Shown: positions 25,053 to 35,584, counted from the stretch's first letter. The stretch: 64,000 nt of DNA from Thermanaeromonas toyohensis ToBE (GCF_900176005.1 NZ_LT838272.1:1073587-1137586), one strand, 5' to 3'. Numbers and translations are program-made. Notes: generated by a model from the sequence alone, not told the origin.

Positions 25053-27803
25053 ATGCGTTCTTCTATTAAATGGTATCAACTAGACATAAGCCAAGCCCTG
25101 GAAGAGTTAAAAAGTCATGGAGAATGGGGGTTAACCACCCAGGAGGCCCGCCGGAGGTTAGAGGAAGTAGGACCCAACCTTATCCAGGGGCAAAGGCGGT
25201 TATCCCCTTATCAAATCCTTCTCCAGCAGTTTAACGACTTTATGGTCTGGGTTCTCTTAGCTGCTACTGTTATTTCAGCCTTTTTAGGCGAGATAGCTGA
25301 TGCTATTACTATTATAGCTATTGTAATCATTAACGGCTTCTTGGGATTTATACAGGAATACCGTGCTGAGTGTTCCATGGAGGCTTTAAGGGAAATGTCA
25401 GCCCCCTTTGCTCGGGTGATAAGGGATGGGGAAACCCAAAAAGTACCTGCCCGGGAACTGGTACCAGGGGACATCCTCTTGGTGGAAGCTGGAGACCGGG
25501 TAGCTGCCGATGCGCTTCTCTTGTGGTCTAGCGCTTTGGAAGTGGAGGAAGCGGCCCTTACCGGAGAATCAGTTCCCGTGGTTAAAGAGCCGGGAGTTTT
25601 AAAGGGAGAAGTGCCTCTGGGGGACCGTAAGAACATGCTTTACCAAGGTACCTTGGTTACCCGGGGAAGGGGGAAAGCTTTAGTGGTAGCTACCGGCATG
25701 GAGACGGAAATAGGTAAGATCGCCGGTATGCTCCAAGAGGTCGAGGAGGAAGAAACCCCACTTAAGAAACGTTTAGCTGGACTAGGGAAGTGGTTAGTAG
25801 GGATCTGTCTTTTAATATGTAGCCTTATGGTGGTGGCTGGTGTAGCCCGGGGAGAAAGTTTGTACAATATGTTCCTAGCTGGAGTAAGCCTGGCTGTAGC
25901 AGCCATCCCTGAAGGATTGCCAGCCATAGTTACTGTTTGTTTGGCTTTGGGTGTACAGAGGATGGCCCGGCGCCAGGCCATTATACGTAAGCTTCCGGCA
26001 GTGGAAACTTTAGGCTGTGCTACAGTCATCTGTTCGGACAAGACCGGGACCCTTACCCAAAATCAAATGACGGTAAGGGAAATCTGGGTGGATAATAAGT
26101 TATACCAGGTTACGGGGATAGGGTATATTCCTCAAGGGGCCTTTTATGTGGAGGACCGCCAGGTGGAGGTGGACCAGGCTTTACGGGTACTACTTACGGC
26201 TGCAGCTTTATGTAACAATGCCACGTTAAAAAGAAACGGGTTAACGATTAAAGGATGGCTACGGGGTAAGAGGAGAGATCCTTCCTGGGTAGTTAATGGG
26301 GATCCTACAGAAGGGGCTTTGCTTGTGGCAGCAGCCAAGGCCGGGCTTTGGCGGGAACACTTGGAGCGCAAGGCAAACCGTCTACAGGAGTTCCCCTTTG
26401 AACCTGAACGTAAAAGGATGAGCGTCGTTTATCAGGAGAACGGGAAACGGTTTGTGTATGTTAAGGGAGCTCCTGATATCATTTTAGGGCTTTGTAATTC
26501 TTTTTTCTATAAAGGCAAAACTATCCCCCTTACACTAGAGTGGAGACGGGCTATAGAACAGCAAAATGAAGCCATGGCCCGCCGGGCTCTTAGGGTCCTG
26601 GCCTTAGCCTTCCGGGAACTTCCTCAAGGAGCTACCACCGAGGAAGAGGTGGAGCGGGATTTGACCTTTATAGGACTGGCTGGTATGATAGATCCTCCTC
26701 GGCCGGAAGCCCGGGAAGCAGTACAAGTCTGTCAACGTGCCGGAATTAAAGTGGTGATGATTACCGGCGACCACCGGCTTACAGCCCAGGCTGTGGCTCG
26801 GGAACTGGGCCTTTCTGCAGAAAACGATCAGATTTTAACGGGTTCCCAACTAGATTCCTTAACGGATACTGAACTGGTCCAGGCCGCCCGGGAGGCCTCC
26901 GTATATGCCCGGGTTTCACCGATGCATAAACTCCGCATTGTCCGGGCTTTAAAAGCCAACAACCACATAGTAGCTATGACCGGCGATGGAGTCAACGATG
27001 CTCCAGCTATTAAAGAAGCTGACATAGGGATCGCTATGGGTAGAACAGGTACTGATGTGGCCAAAGAGGCAGCGGCCATGGTGCTAGCTGATGATAACTT
27101 TGCTACCATAGTGGCTGCTGTAGAGGAGGGAAGGGGGATTTATGCTAATATACGCAAGTTTATCCGTTATCTCTTATCTTGTAACGTGGGGGAAGTTTTA
27201 ACTATGTTCGTGGCTGCAGTAGCAGGATTGCCTTTACCCTTGCTCCCCATTCAAATTTTATGGATGAATCTGGTGACAGATGGGTTACCGGCCCTAGCCT
27301 TAGGTGTAGATCCGCCTGAACCTGGCCTAATGTCCCGGCCGCCTTACCCACCTGGAGAAAGCATATTTGCCCGCGGCCTTGGATGGCGTATCCTAGGTTT
27401 AGGAATGGAGATCGGGGTAGTTACCTTGGGGGTATTCCTCTTGGGACTTTTCTTGGGGGAGGGGGATCTGCCCACGGCCCGTACTATGGCCTTTACCTCC
27501 TTGGTTATGGCCCAGCTTTTTGCCGTCTTCGAATGCCGCTCGGAAACCCAATCCCCTTTTGCTGTAGGGTATTTCAGCAATAAATACCTGGTATTGGCTG
27601 TAGCCTGTTCCTTGGCCATGCAGCTTCTAGTACTTTATATCCCACCTCTCCAAGTAGTCTTTGATACAGTTCCCCTTAATCCCTTCCAATGGGGGCTGGT
27701 CCTTATGGCTTCTGGCTGGCGGACTTATCTGGCCGGGATAACTTATTACCTAGTGCGCCCGCTTTGGCGCCTCATATTAGAAAAACCTAGCGCATTGTGC
27801 TAA
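25053..27803 (+). CDS. P-type cation ATPase, Ca2+ (SERCA/PMCA-like) subfamily
   Basis: A 916-residue P2-type ATPase. In order: N-terminal cation-ATPase domain, actuator with LTGESVP (about 169-175), membrane segment M4 with AAIPEGLPAIV (a Ca2+-binding signature), phosphorylation motif DKTGTLTQNQ (about 329-338), KGAPD nucleotide loop, TGDGVNDAPA hinge, M6 NLVTDGLPALALG and a C-terminal four-helix block. The PEGLP and NxxxD motifs favour Ca2+ over Na+ or Mn2+. It is divergent from rqcH; GTGGAGGCGAGG stands before ATG. Confidence 0.92.
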   Translation: MRSSIKWYQLDISQALEELKSHGEWGLTTQEARRRLEEVGPNLIQGQRRLSPYQILLQQFNDFMVWVLLAATVISAFLGEIADAITIIAIVIINGFLGFIQEYRAECSMEALREMSAPFARVIRDGETQKVPARELVPGDILLVEAGDRVAADALLLWSSALEVEEAALTGESVPVVKEPGVLKGEVPLGDRKNMLYQGTLVTRGRGKALVVATGMETEIGKIAGMLQEVEEEETPLKKRLAGLGKWLVGICLLICSLMVVAGVARGESLYNMFLAGVSLAVAAIPEGLPAIVTVCLALGVQRMARRQAIIRKLPAVETLGCATVICSDKTGTLTQNQMTVREIWVDNKLYQVTGIGYIPQGAFYVEDRQVEVDQALRVLLTAAALCNNATLKRNGLTIKGWLRGKRRDPSWVVNGDPTEGALLVAAAKAGLWREHLERKANRLQEFPFEPERKRMSVVYQENGKRFVYVKGAPDIILGLCNSFFYKGKTIPLTLEWRRAIEQQNEAMARRALRVLALAFRELPQGATTEEEVERDLTFIGLAGMIDPPRPEAREAVQVCQRAGIKVVMITGDHRLTAQAVARELGLSAENDQILTGSQLDSLTDTELVQAAREASVYARVSPMHKLRIVRALKANNHIVAMTGDGVNDAPAIKEADIGIAMGRTGTDVAKEAAAMVLADDNFATIVAAVEEGRGIYANIRKFIRYLLSCNVGEVLTMFVAAVAGLPLPLLPIQILWMNLVTDGLPALALGVDPPEPGLMSRPPYPPGESIFARGLGWRILGLGMEIGVVTLGVFLLGLFLGEGDLPTARTMAFTSLVMAQLFAVFECRSETQSPFAVGYFSNKYLVLAVACSLAMQLLVLYIPPLQVVFDTVPLNPFQWGLVLMASGWRTYLAGITYYLVRPLWRLILEKPSALC

Positions 27804-27860
27804 AATCGTGTAAAATAAGCCTCAAGGTGCTAAAATACTTTAGCAGCGGAGGAAGGATAG

Positions 27861-28709
27861 GTGGGGACTCTACGTTTTACTAAAATGCACGGGTTAGGCA
27901 ATGATTTTGTGCTAGTTAACGGTTTTCGCGAAAGAATAGAAAGGGATATGGCGGAACTTGCCCGACGCCTTTGTGACCGACGGTTTGGAGTAGGCTCTGA
28001 CGGCCTTATTTTTCTTTTACCCTCCCAGGTGGCAGATCTTAAGATGCGCATGTTCAACCCGGACGGCAGCGAAGCTGAAATGTGCGGTAATGGGATCCGG
28101 TGTTTGGCTCGCTTGGCTTATGAAGAAGGGTTGGTCCAGGGGCGGGTTATCCGGGTGGAAACCCTAGCAGGTATTGTAGTACCTGAGTTAATCTTGGAAG
28201 GGGATAAGGTAAGCCAGGTTCGGGTAGATATGGGTGAACCAAGATTCTTTCGCCGGGAGATCCCTATGCTAGGAGAAGGGGATACAGCTATAGAGGCCCC
28301 TTTAGAGGTAAACGGGGAAATATGGGAGGCTACCTGCCTTTCCATGGGCAACCCCCATTGCGTCATCTTTGTACCCCGGATAGAGGAGGCTCCGGTGACT
28401 GAGCTGGGGCCTAAGCTGGAGTATCACCCCTTATTTCCCCAGCGGACAAATGTAGAATTTATTGAAGTCCAAAACCCAGGGGAAATAAAAATGAGGGTAT
28501 GGGAGCGAGGCGCTGGAGAAACCCTGGCCTGCGGGTCTGGGGCTTGTGCAGCAGTAGTGGCCTCCGCTTTAACCGGCCGGACTAAGCGGAAGGTTGTTGT
28601 CCACCTCCCGGCTGGAGATCTCCAGATCGAGTGGGCAGCTAACAATCATGTTTTTATGAGCGGCCCAGCGGCGCGGGTTTTTGAAGGCCTATACTACTTA
28701 GAAACCTAA
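27861..28709 (+). CDS. dapF: Diaminopimelate epimerase
   Basis: A 282-residue cofactor-free epimerase converting LL-DAP to meso-DAP for lysine and peptidoglycan. Both catalytic cysteines are visible, in EMCGNGIRC (C75) and LACGSGACAA (about C221). GTG 27861 follows GGAGGAAGG. It stands 132 bases before dapL, so the last two steps of the short aminotransferase DAP route are together. Confidence 0.96.
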   Translation: MGTLRFTKMHGLGNDFVLVNGFRERIERDMAELARRLCDRRFGVGSDGLIFLLPSQVADLKMRMFNPDGSEAEMCGNGIRCLARLAYEEGLVQGRVIRVETLAGIVVPELILEGDKVSQVRVDMGEPRFFRREIPMLGEGDTAIEAPLEVNGEIWEATCLSMGNPHCVIFVPRIEEAPVTELGPKLEYHPLFPQRTNVEFIEVQNPGEIKMRVWERGAGETLACGSGACAAVVASALTGRTKRKVVVHLPAGDLQIEWAANNHVFMSGPAARVFEGLYYLET

Positions 28710-28841
28710 CATTTAGAAAGCCAAACATCCTCTTCTTGCTATAAGGGGATTTTGACCAGGTTATGGCCGGAGAGGCCGGCTTTCCGGTAAGGCCCAAGAA
28801 TGAGGATAGGAGGATAGAAAGAAGGAGGTAAGCTTAATACC

Positions 28842-30017
28842 ATGGAATTATCCCAACGTCTTCAGAAGATACCCCCTTACCTTTTTGCTCGTATTGAAAA
28901 GAAGATCGAAGAGGCTCGGGAGAGGGGAGTAGATATCATAAGCTTAGGTATAGGAGATCCGGACCTACCTACACCAGGCCATATTATTGATAAGTTAGCT
29001 GAGGAAGCCCGGAACCCGGAAAACCACCGCTATCCTACTTCAGTAGGTTTACTTTCTTTTAGAGAGGCCGTAGCTAATTGGTACCGGGAGCGTTATGGAG
29101 TAGAACTTGATCCTCGTACAGAAGTAGTAAGTTTGATAGGATCCAAAGAAGGTATCGCCCATATATCTTTCTGTTATGTCAATCCTGGAGATATAAATTT
29201 AGTCCCGGATCCTGGTTACCCGGTATACGGCTTGGGCACTTTACTCTCGGGGGGAGAACCTTATATTATGCCCCTTAAAGAAGAAAACGGTTACCTCCCG
29301 GATCTTGCGGCTATCCCTCATGATGTGGCCAAACGGGCTAAACTTATGTTCCTTAACTACCCCAACAATCCTACAGGGGCTGTGGTCCAGCCAAGGTTCT
29401 TCCAGGAGGTAGTAGAATTTGCTAAGTCTTATGATATAATAGTCTGCCACGATGCAGCCTATAGCGAGATAACCTTTGATGGCTATCGAGCGCCTTCTTT
29501 CCTAGCCACCCCAGGAGCTAAAGAGGTGGGTATCGAGTTTAATTCTTTGTCCAAGCCCTATAATATGACGGGATGGCGTTTGGGGTGGGCCTGCGGAAGG
29601 CATGACGTGATTGAAGCCTTAGGCCGCCTTAAGTCCAACCTAGATTCCGGGGTATTCCAAGCTATACAGTACGCTGGTATAACAGCCCTTACAGGACCCC
29701 AAGATAGCTTAGAAGAGGTACGCCGGGTTTACCAGTCCCGCCGCGATTTGGTGGTAGATGGTTTGAATGCTTTGGGATGGCACCTGAATAAACCCTTGGG
29801 CACCTTTTACGTATGGGCTCCTGTGCCCGCAGGTTATACTTCTGAGAGTTTTGCGGAAACTTTGCTGGAGAAGGCAGGGGTGATTGTTACACCGGGTAAT
29901 GGATACGGACGTTATGGAGAAGGATATTTCCGTATAGCCTTAACTATTAGCGAGGAACGCATTAAGGAGGCGCTAGATAGACTCAAGCGGGCCTTGGGAA
30001 GGGTGAAGTTTAGCTAA
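28842..30017 (+). CDS. dapL: LL-diaminopimelate aminotransferase
   Basis: A 391-residue class I/II PLP aminotransferase that makes LL-DAP from tetrahydrodipicolinate in one step. The N-terminal [24 protein letters not shown] and the PLP-lysine motif [15 protein letters not shown] (Lys about 232) are present. The overall pattern and the adjoining dapF support DapL rather than an aspartate aminotransferase. AGAAGGAGGTAAG precedes ATG. Its stop overlaps the yicC start by one base (TAATG). Confidence 0.93.
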   Translation: MELSQRLQKIPPYLFARIEKKIEEARERGVDIISLGIGDPDLPTPGHIIDKLAEEARNPENHRYPTSVGLLSFREAVANWYRERYGVELDPRTEVVSLIGSKEGIAHISFCYVNPGDINLVPDPGYPVYGLGTLLSGGEPYIMPLKEENGYLPDLAAIPHDVAKRAKLMFLNYPNNPTGAVVQPRFFQEVVEFAKSYDIIVCHDAAYSEITFDGYRAPSFLATPGAKEVGIEFNSLSKPYNMTGWRLGWACGRHDVIEALGRLKSNLDSGVFQAIQYAGITALTGPQDSLEEVRRVYQSRRDLVVDGLNALGWHLNKPLGTFYVWAPVPAGYTSESFAETLLEKAGVIVTPGNGYGRYGEGYFRIALTISEERIKEALDRLKRALGRVKFS

Positions 30018-30898
30018 TGCTTTCTAGTATGACCGGGTTCGGCCAAGGCGAAGCCAGGGGAGAGGGTAAAATAGTCAAGGTCGAAATCAGATCTCTTAAT
30101 AGCCGTTTCCTAGATATAACAGTAAAACTTCCCCGGCCATATCTAGCCTTGGAGGAACGGATCCGGAAGGAAATTAAAAATCGTCTTGCCAGGGGGCATG
30201 TGGACGTATTCATAAGTATTAGCGAAGAAAATCCTCAAAATCAGCTCATATCCGTTGACAAAGGCCGTGCAATAGCTTATTATAGTGCTTTGAAGGAATT
30301 GGCGCAAATTTTGGCGATTCCGGAGGATATTACCGCTTACCAGATTTTGGCTCTGCCAGAAGTTCTAGTTATAAATGAGCCCCAGTGGTCGGAGGAAGTT
30401 CTTTGGCCTGTGGTTCAGCAGGCCCTGGAGAAAGCGCTGGAGAGATTACTCTCTATGCGTTTTTCCGAAGGGGCTCGGTTACAGCAGGACTTGGAAGAGA
30501 GGGCGCGGACCCTTAAAGGGTATTTGGAAGCTATCCGCCGGCGGGCCCCATTGGTACCGAAAGAATATGCTGTGCGGTTACGGGAGCGGATAGCGGAGTT
30601 AACTAGTGGAGCTATTTCTCTAGATCCGGGACGCGTGGAGGCCGAGGTAGCTTTTTTGGCTGAAAGGTGTGACATCCAGGAAGAGATAACAAGGCTTCAG
30701 AGCCATCTGGAAGAATTGGAAGAGTGCCTTAAGGGGGAAGGACCTGCGGGTCGTCGAGCAGAGTTTATATTGCAAGAAATGTTCCGGGAGATTAACACTT
30801 TAGGAGCCAAGGCCAATGATTTGGAAATTAGCCGATGGGTGATAGCCTTTAAAACAGAGTTAGAAAAGATACGGGAGCAAGTCCAGAATGTGGAATAA
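30017..30898 (+). CDS. yicC: YicC-family endoribonuclease-like protein
   Basis: A 293-residue YicC/YloC-type protein. The N-terminal LSSMTGFGQGEA and the C-terminal block REINTLGAKANDLEISRW with the following helix are family hallmarks. E. coli YicC has been linked to RNA decay and Bacillus YloC to metal-dependent RNase activity, so RNA turnover is likely. It begins the yicC-remA-gmk-rpoZ-coaBC series common in Firmicutes. Confidence 0.9.
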   Translation: MLSSMTGFGQGEARGEGKIVKVEIRSLNSRFLDITVKLPRPYLALEERIRKEIKNRLARGHVDVFISISEENPQNQLISVDKGRAIAYYSALKELAQILAIPEDITAYQILALPEVLVINEPQWSEEVLWPVVQQALEKALERLLSMRFSEGARLQQDLEERARTLKGYLEAIRRRAPLVPKEYAVRLRERIAELTSGAISLDPGRVEAEVAFLAERCDIQEEITRLQSHLEELEECLKGEGPAGRRAEFILQEMFREINTLGAKANDLEISRWVIAFKTELEKIREQVQNVE

Positions 30899-30916
30899 TT
30901 CTTAGGAGGAGGCTAT

Positions 30917-31189
30917 ATGGACAAACTTATAAATATAGGTTTTGGTAATATTGTTTCAGCGCGGCGTATTGTAGCCATTGTAAGTCCAGAGTCTGCACCC
31001 ATTAAGAGGATAATTCAGGAGGCAAGGGACCGGGGGATGCTCATTGATGCTACTTACGGCCGGCGTACCCGGGCCGTCATTATCACAGACAGCGACCATG
31101 TTATACTTTCCGCGGTTCAGCCGGAAACTGTAGCCCACCGTCTCTCTTCTCGCGAGCCGGTTAGTTCCAACGAGGAGCCTGTCGAATAA
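30917..31189 (+). CDS. remA: RemA-type DNA-binding regulator (DUF370)
   Basis: A 90-residue DUF370 protein. The start [24 protein letters not shown], with the conserved Arg pair (17-18), and the [11 protein letters not shown] strand match Bacillus RemA. RemA forms ring-like arrays on DNA and activates biofilm-matrix and osmoprotection operons. The last 15 residues are variable. TTAGGAGGAGG precedes ATG. The gmk start follows the stop directly. Confidence 0.92.
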   Translation: MDKLINIGFGNIVSARRIVAIVSPESAPIKRIIQEARDRGMLIDATYGRRTRAVIITDSDHVILSAVQPETVAHRLSSREPVSSNEEPVE

Positions 31190-31795
31190 ATGCAAGGGTT
31201 GCTCCTGGTGATATCGGGGCCCTCAGGTGCTGGGAAAGGTACTATCTGCCGCGCCTTACGGGAGAAAATGCCCGAGGTAGGGTATTCTATTTCGGCTACC
31301 ACCCGTCCTCCCCGGCCAGGGGAGAAGGATGGGGAAAGTTATTTTTTCCTTGATCGTGAGAGATTTCTTCAGATGTTAAAGGAAGGGGCTTTCTTAGAAT
31401 GGGCGGAAGTTTACGGGGAACTGTATGGTACTCCGCGAAAGCCGGTAGAAGAAGCTCTAGCCCGGGGCCAGGATATCATCCTGGAGATAGATACCCAAGG
31501 GGCGGCGCAGGTAAAAAGGTATTATCCTGAAGGTGTTTTTATATTTATTGTTCCCCCTTCCTATAGTGAGCTGGAAAAAAGAATCAAAGGGCGGGGTACG
31601 GAAAGCCCTGCCGCTATTAAAGACCGTCTGGCCTGGGTTAAGAAGGAGATGGCCCAGCTTGATCTTTATGATTACGTAGTGATAAACGATCAAGTGGAGG
31701 AGGCGGTAGCCAAAATTCAAGCCATTATTATAGCTGAAAAATGCCGCACCAAGCGGTTAAAAAAAATTGGTTGGCACCAGCTCTTTTGGAGCTAA
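31190..31795 (+). CDS. gmk: Guanylate kinase
   Basis: A 201-residue kinase converting GMP to GDP. P-loop ISGPSGAGKGTICRAL lies at about 8-23, the GMP-binding SATTRPPRPGE and ESYFFLDRERF segments follow, and the lid with RLAWVKKEMA is near 145. It starts immediately after remA and probably shares its transcript. Confidence 0.95.
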   Translation: MQGLLLVISGPSGAGKGTICRALREKMPEVGYSISATTRPPRPGEKDGESYFFLDRERFLQMLKEGAFLEWAEVYGELYGTPRKPVEEALARGQDIILEIDTQGAAQVKRYYPEGVFIFIVPPSYSELEKRIKGRGTESPAAIKDRLAWVKKEMAQLDLYDYVVINDQVEEAVAKIQAIIIAEKCRTKRLKKIGWHQLFWS

Positions 31796-31806
31796 GGAGG
31801 GATCCT

Positions 31807-32010
31807 ATGGACCGTCCTTCCATTGATGAATTATTGCGCCAAATAGACAGCAAATATGCACTAGCCGTCTTAGCAGCCAAAAGGGCCCGTATGCTTACCC
31901 AGGGCCAGTTTGAGAGTTTATATCCTAAGGGCACTAAGCCTGTAACAGTGGCTTTAGAAGAGATCGCTCAAGGGAAGCTCAAGATGGAATGGGGTAAAAG
32001 GAAAACGTGA
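31807..32010 (+). CDS. rpoZ: RNA polymerase omega subunit
   Basis: A 67-residue omega subunit, which helps fold and hold beta'. The core DSKYALAVLAAKRARML (about 14-30) is diagnostic. ATG 31807 follows TAAGGAGGG; the longer in-frame extension overlaps gmk and has no family similarity. Its stop overlaps the possible GTG start of coaBC. Confidence 0.93.
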   Translation: MDRPSIDELLRQIDSKYALAVLAAKRARMLTQGQFESLYPKGTKPVTVALEEIAQGKLKMEWGKRKT

Positions 32011-32012
32011 AG

Positions 32013-33242
32013 ATGTTACAGGGTAAGAAAATAATCCTGGGGGTTTGTGGGGGTATAGCCGCCTATAAAGCAGCGGATCTTTGCCGGTTACTGGTAAAAG
32101 AGGGGGCCCAGGTTCAGGTCCTGATGACCCGGGCGGCTAAAGAATTTATTACCCCTTTAACTTTTAGTACTCTTTCGGGCCGCCCGGCTTTAAGTGAAAT
32201 GTTCGGGGCGGAAGGAGTAAACCCCTTGCTTCATATCGAGGTGGCCAGCGGAGCCGATTTGCTTTTAATCGCCCCAGCTACTGCTAATATCATCGCTAAG
32301 TTAGCTTGGGGCTTAGCTGACGACCTTCTAAGTACTACGGCTTTAGCTGTTACCTGCCCGGCCCTTATAGCGCCAGCTATGAACGTACACATGTACAACA
32401 ACCCTGTAGTACAAGAAAACTTGGCTATCCTAAAGCGGCGGGGCTGGGAAGTTATCGAGCCGGAAGAGGGTGAGCTGGCCTGCGGTGTTCAAGGGAAGGG
32501 AAGGTTGGCTTCCTTAGAAAAGATAATAGCCGCCGCGCGCAAAGCGCTCTCCCCCCAGGATTTAGCCGGAAAGACTTTTTTGGTAACTGCTGGAGGCACC
32601 CGTGAACCCTTAGATCCCGTACGTTTTATAAGTAACCGGAGTTCCGGTAAGATGGGACATGCCCTGGCCCGGGCGGCTTGGGAAAGAGGTGCACGGGTCC
32701 TCTTAGTTAGTGCAGCCACGGGGATAGAACCTCCCTGGGGAGTGGAGTATTATCCAGTAGAGACAGCGGCAGATATGGCTGAAAGGGTATTATCCCTATT
32801 TTCCCAAGTAGATGTGGTCATTAAGGCTGCTGCAGTAGCTGATTTTCGGCCAGCAGAGGTGGCCGGAGAAAAAATAAAAAAGAGCGAATACAGGAGTCTT
32901 ATTCTTACCCTCGAACCTACTGTGGACATTCTAGCTGAATTGGGCAAGGTTAAAAGGCACCAGATACTAGTAGGATTTGCAGCCGAAACCACGGAAGCCC
33001 TTCACCAGGGAGCCCTTAAAATGGCAGCCAAAAATGTAGATCTTATGGTAATCAATGATGTAACCCTGGAAGGGGCTGGCTTCGGGAGCGACACCAATAT
33101 TGTTACCCTGCTTTATCCTGATGGGCGACGGGAAGAATTACCCCGGTTACCCAAGTTAGAGGTTGCGCACCGGATTCTCAATGCTGTTAAGAGTTTACCC
33201 CGTTTTAAAGAGCAGGGAGATATACCGACTAAGAAGGAGTGA
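32013..33242 (+). CDS. coaBC: Bifunctional CoaBC: phosphopantothenoylcysteine decarboxylase / synthetase
   Basis: About 409 residues. The N-terminal flavoprotein CoaC domain (about 1-180) shows the [11 protein letters not shown] substrate clamp and [10 protein letters not shown] flap. The C-terminal CoaB synthetase (about 185-400) begins [27 protein letters not shown] and includes [10 protein letters not shown]. It performs two steps of coenzyme A synthesis. ATG 32013 has AAAAGGA ten bases upstream; GTG 32007, overlapping the rpoZ stop, is the alternative. Confidence 0.95.
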   Translation: MLQGKKIILGVCGGIAAYKAADLCRLLVKEGAQVQVLMTRAAKEFITPLTFSTLSGRPALSEMFGAEGVNPLLHIEVASGADLLLIAPATANIIAKLAWGLADDLLSTTALAVTCPALIAPAMNVHMYNNPVVQENLAILKRRGWEVIEPEEGELACGVQGKGRLASLEKIIAAARKALSPQDLAGKTFLVTAGGTREPLDPVRFISNRSSGKMGHALARAAWERGARVLLVSAATGIEPPWGVEYYPVETAADMAERVLSLFSQVDVVIKAAAVADFRPAEVAGEKIKKSEYRSLILTLEPTVDILAELGKVKRHQILVGFAAETTEALHQGALKMAAKNVDLMVINDVTLEGAGFGSDTNIVTLLYPDGRREELPRLPKLEVAHRILNAVKSLPRFKEQGDIPTKKE

Positions 33243-33247
33243 GAAGC

Positions 33248-34435
33248 GTGGCGCGCAGGTTGTTTACTTCTGAATCAGTAACTGAAGGCCACCCAGATAA
33301 AATGGCGGATAGCATATCCGATGCCATCCTCGATGCCATCCTGGAGAAGGATCCCCTGGCCAGGGTAGCTTGTGAAGTACTGGTGAGCACAGGGTTAGTC
33401 TTGGTGGCCGGCCAGATAACTACGGAATGTTATGTGGATATTCCTAGGATAGTGAGGGATACGGTACGCGATATTGGTTATACCCGGGCTAAGTTCGGCT
33501 TTGATTGTGACACTTGTGCGGTGGTTACCTCTATTGACGAGCAGTCCCCAGATATCGCTATGGGTGTAAACCAGGCCTGGGAAAAAAGAGAGGGGCTTGA
33601 GGATGATGAAGTAGCCTCCTTGGGAGCGGGGGACCAGGGAATGATGTTCGGCTACGCTACCCGGGAGACGCCAGAGCTCATGCCTTTGCCCATCACCTTA
33701 GCCCATAAGCTTACTAAGAGGCTGGCTGAAGTTCGCAAGCAACGTATCCTCCCCTACTTAAGGCCGGATGGCAAATCTCAGGTTACTGTAGAATATGAAG
33801 GGGACCAACCCATCCGGGTAGATACAGTAGTAATTTCTGCCCAGCACCGTCCAGATATCGATTTGGCTGATCTAAGGGAAGGCATTTTGGCAGAGGTTAT
33901 TAGGAAAGTTATACCCGAGGAGATGCTGGATAAAAACACTAAGTATTTTATCAACCCTACGGGGCGCTTTGTTATCGGAGGACCGCAGGGAGATACGGGG
34001 CTTACCGGGCGAAAGATCATAGTGGATACTTATGGTGGGATGGCCCGCCATGGTGGGGGTGCCCTTTCGGGTAAGGATCCTACTAAGGTGGATCGGTCAG
34101 GAAGTTATGCGGCCCGTTATGTGGCCAAGAATATTGTAGCTGCAGGTTTGGCTGAACGTTGTGAGGTACAGGTAGCTTATGCTATAGGAGTAGCTCGTCC
34201 AGTTTCTATAGCTGTAGATACTTTTGGAACAGGTATACTCCCTGATGAGAAATTAGTAGATATAGTACGGGAGCATTTTGATCTACGTCCGGGGGCCATC
34301 ATCCGCGATCTAAACTTACGTAGGCCCATTTACCGCCAGGTAGCAGTTTATGGTCATTTTGGCCGTAGCGATCTAGACCTTCCTTGGGAGCGTTTGGACA
34401 AGGTAGAGGCCCTGCGGTCTGCAGCAGGATTATAA
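33248..34435 (+). CDS. metK: S-adenosylmethionine synthetase
   Basis: A 395-residue enzyme making SAM from methionine and ATP. Signature blocks are [13 protein letters not shown] near the start, [12 protein letters not shown] (about 115-126), and [19 protein letters not shown] (about 255-273), the P-loop-like segment. GTG 33248 is chosen because AAGGAG lies nine bases before it; GTG 33239 would overlap the coaBC stop. No SAM riboswitch is possible upstream, as the gene abuts coaBC. Confidence 0.96.
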   Translation: MARRLFTSESVTEGHPDKMADSISDAILDAILEKDPLARVACEVLVSTGLVLVAGQITTECYVDIPRIVRDTVRDIGYTRAKFGFDCDTCAVVTSIDEQSPDIAMGVNQAWEKREGLEDDEVASLGAGDQGMMFGYATRETPELMPLPITLAHKLTKRLAEVRKQRILPYLRPDGKSQVTVEYEGDQPIRVDTVVISAQHRPDIDLADLREGILAEVIRKVIPEEMLDKNTKYFINPTGRFVIGGPQGDTGLTGRKIIVDTYGGMARHGGGALSGKDPTKVDRSGSYAARYVAKNIVAAGLAERCEVQVAYAIGVARPVSIAVDTFGTGILPDEKLVDIVREHFDLRPGAIIRDLNLRRPIYRQVAVYGHFGRSDLDLPWERLDKVEALRSAAGL

Positions 34436-34459
34436 TCTGGAAGAACGGGGGTATAGCTT

Positions 34460-35131
34460 TTGGGGCTCGCCTTTATCTTTTCCACCGCTTTCTTAGTTGG
34501 TTTATCCGGTGCTTTAATGCCTGGCCCTCTCTTAACGGTAACAGTTGGAGAAAGTGCCCGGCGAGGATTTATAGCCGGGCCTCTTTTAGTTGCGGGGCAT
34601 GGTCTATTGGAAGGAGTATTGGTGTTGGCTTTAGCTTTAGGTCTGTCTTCCTTTTTCCACCACCCCTTAACGAGCAAGGTAGTGGCTTTAATTGGTGGGT
34701 TTTTCCTTATCTATATGGCCTGGGGCATGCTCCGTGATGCCAGGAGCGGTAGGTTAGAGTTTGAAGCTAAAGGGACACGTGAGGAAGTAGCTGTCACAGA
34801 CGGAGTTCCCCAGGTTTTCCCCTCTAGGGGATTGGACCTGGTGTGGACCGGGATGTTAGTTAGCTTATCTAACCCTTACTGGAGTCTCTGGTGGGCTACA
34901 GTAGGGTTGGGCTATATAACTTTATCTTTACAGCACGGGGATCTAGGCTTGCTTAGCTTTTTTTCCGGTCATATATTATCCGATCTGGTCTGGTATAGCT
35001 TGGTGGCGGCTGTTGTAGCTGGCGGCCGGCGGTTCCTAACCCCTGCTTTATACCGAGGCATAATCTTGGCTTGTGGTCTTTTTTTAGTCTTTCTGGGAGG
35101 CTCATTTATATTATGGGGTCTTAGAACCTAG
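34460..35131 (+). CDS. LysE-family exporter
   Basis: A 223-residue inner-membrane protein with about six hydrophobic segments and the LysE/RhtB start pattern GLSGALMPGPLLTVTV (about 13-28). Members export amino acids such as lysine, threonine or homoserine. The substrate is not readable. A hydrophilic loop at about 95-115 separates the two halves. The TTG start at 34460 has only a weak ribosome site. It follows metK by 24 bases. Confidence 0.85.
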   Translation: MGLAFIFSTAFLVGLSGALMPGPLLTVTVGESARRGFIAGPLLVAGHGLLEGVLVLALALGLSSFFHHPLTSKVVALIGGFFLIYMAWGMLRDARSGRLEFEAKGTREEVAVTDGVPQVFPSRGLDLVWTGMLVSLSNPYWSLWWATVGLGYITLSLQHGDLGLLSFFSGHILSDLVWYSLVAAVVAGGRRFLTPALYRGIILACGLFLVFLGGSFILWGLRT

Positions 35132-35199
35132 ACCTTCGGAAAATACAAATTGCGCGGAGACCGCAGACTGTGCTATATTTATGCTTGAGGTGGTTGTTG

Positions 35200-35445
35200 G
35201 TGATCCTGGAGCCCACGGTAGTCAGGCATTTGGCAGCCAGCATTATATACCGCGCAGTTTTAGATCTGATTTATAAGGATGAACGCTCTCCTTACTGGCA
35301 TAGCGCCAGGTCTTTTTTCGCTTCTTCTTGGTTTGAAGACCTGGCCGACTACCTGGGTTATGACATAGAATCTGTAAGAAAAGCCATAGACCAGATATGC
35401 GCTAATCGGGAATACTACCGTAACCTCTTGCGCTCGTTGAGTTAG
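35200..35445 (+). CDS. Small conserved-looking hypothetical protein
   Basis: An 81-residue soluble protein I do not recognise. It is helical in character, with WHSARSFFASSWFEDLADYLGYD and a C-terminal CANREYYRNLL. GTG 35200 is preferred because TTGAGGTGG precedes it; an in-frame start at 35170 would add a hydrophobic decapeptide. It lies between a LysE exporter and tRNA-Thr. Function unknown. Confidence 0.6.
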   Translation: MILEPTVVRHLAASIIYRAVLDLIYKDERSPYWHSARSFFASSWFEDLADYLGYDIESVRKAIDQICANREYYRNLLRSLS

Positions 35446-35454
35446 CTCCTGCCC

Positions 35455-35484
35455 TTGATTTTTAAGTTAAGACAATGGTATAAT
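35455..35484 (+). promoter_or_regulatory. Promoter of tRNA-Thr
   Basis: TTGATT (35455-35460), 18 bases, then TATAAT (35479-35484); the tRNA begins 15 bases after the -10. Confidence 0.6.
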
Positions 35485-35498
35485 CCGTTAAGAAAAAT

Positions 35499-35573
35499 GC
35501 TGATGTAGCTCAGTGGTAGAGCAGCGCACTCGTAATGCGCAGGCCGTGGGTTCGAATCCCACCATCAGCTCCA
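35499..35573 (+). tRNA. tRNA-Thr(CGT)
   Basis: A complete cloverleaf of 75 bases with encoded CCA. The acceptor GCTGATG pairs with CATCAGC. The anticodon stem is GCGCA/TGCGC with loop CTCGTAA, so anticodon CGT reads ACG threonine codons. The T arm is GTGGG-TTCGAAT-CCCAC. The GCTGATGTAGCTC start is typical of Firmicute threonine tRNAs. A single tRNA gene with its own promoter and terminator. Confidence 0.95.
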
Positions 35574-35584
35574 GGGAAACAAGG

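Noticed and set aside
25546-25570. Third AAGTGGAG-type repeat (AAGTGGAGGAAGCGG)
   Set aside because: It lies inside the P-type ATPase coding sequence, with wrong spacing and no third unit, so it is codon-driven coincidence.
28710-28841. GC-rich palindrome (GCCGG/CCGGC) between dapF and dapL as a lysine-responsive element or terminator
   Set aside because: The stem is only 5 bp, no T-run follows, and no lysine-riboswitch core is visible.
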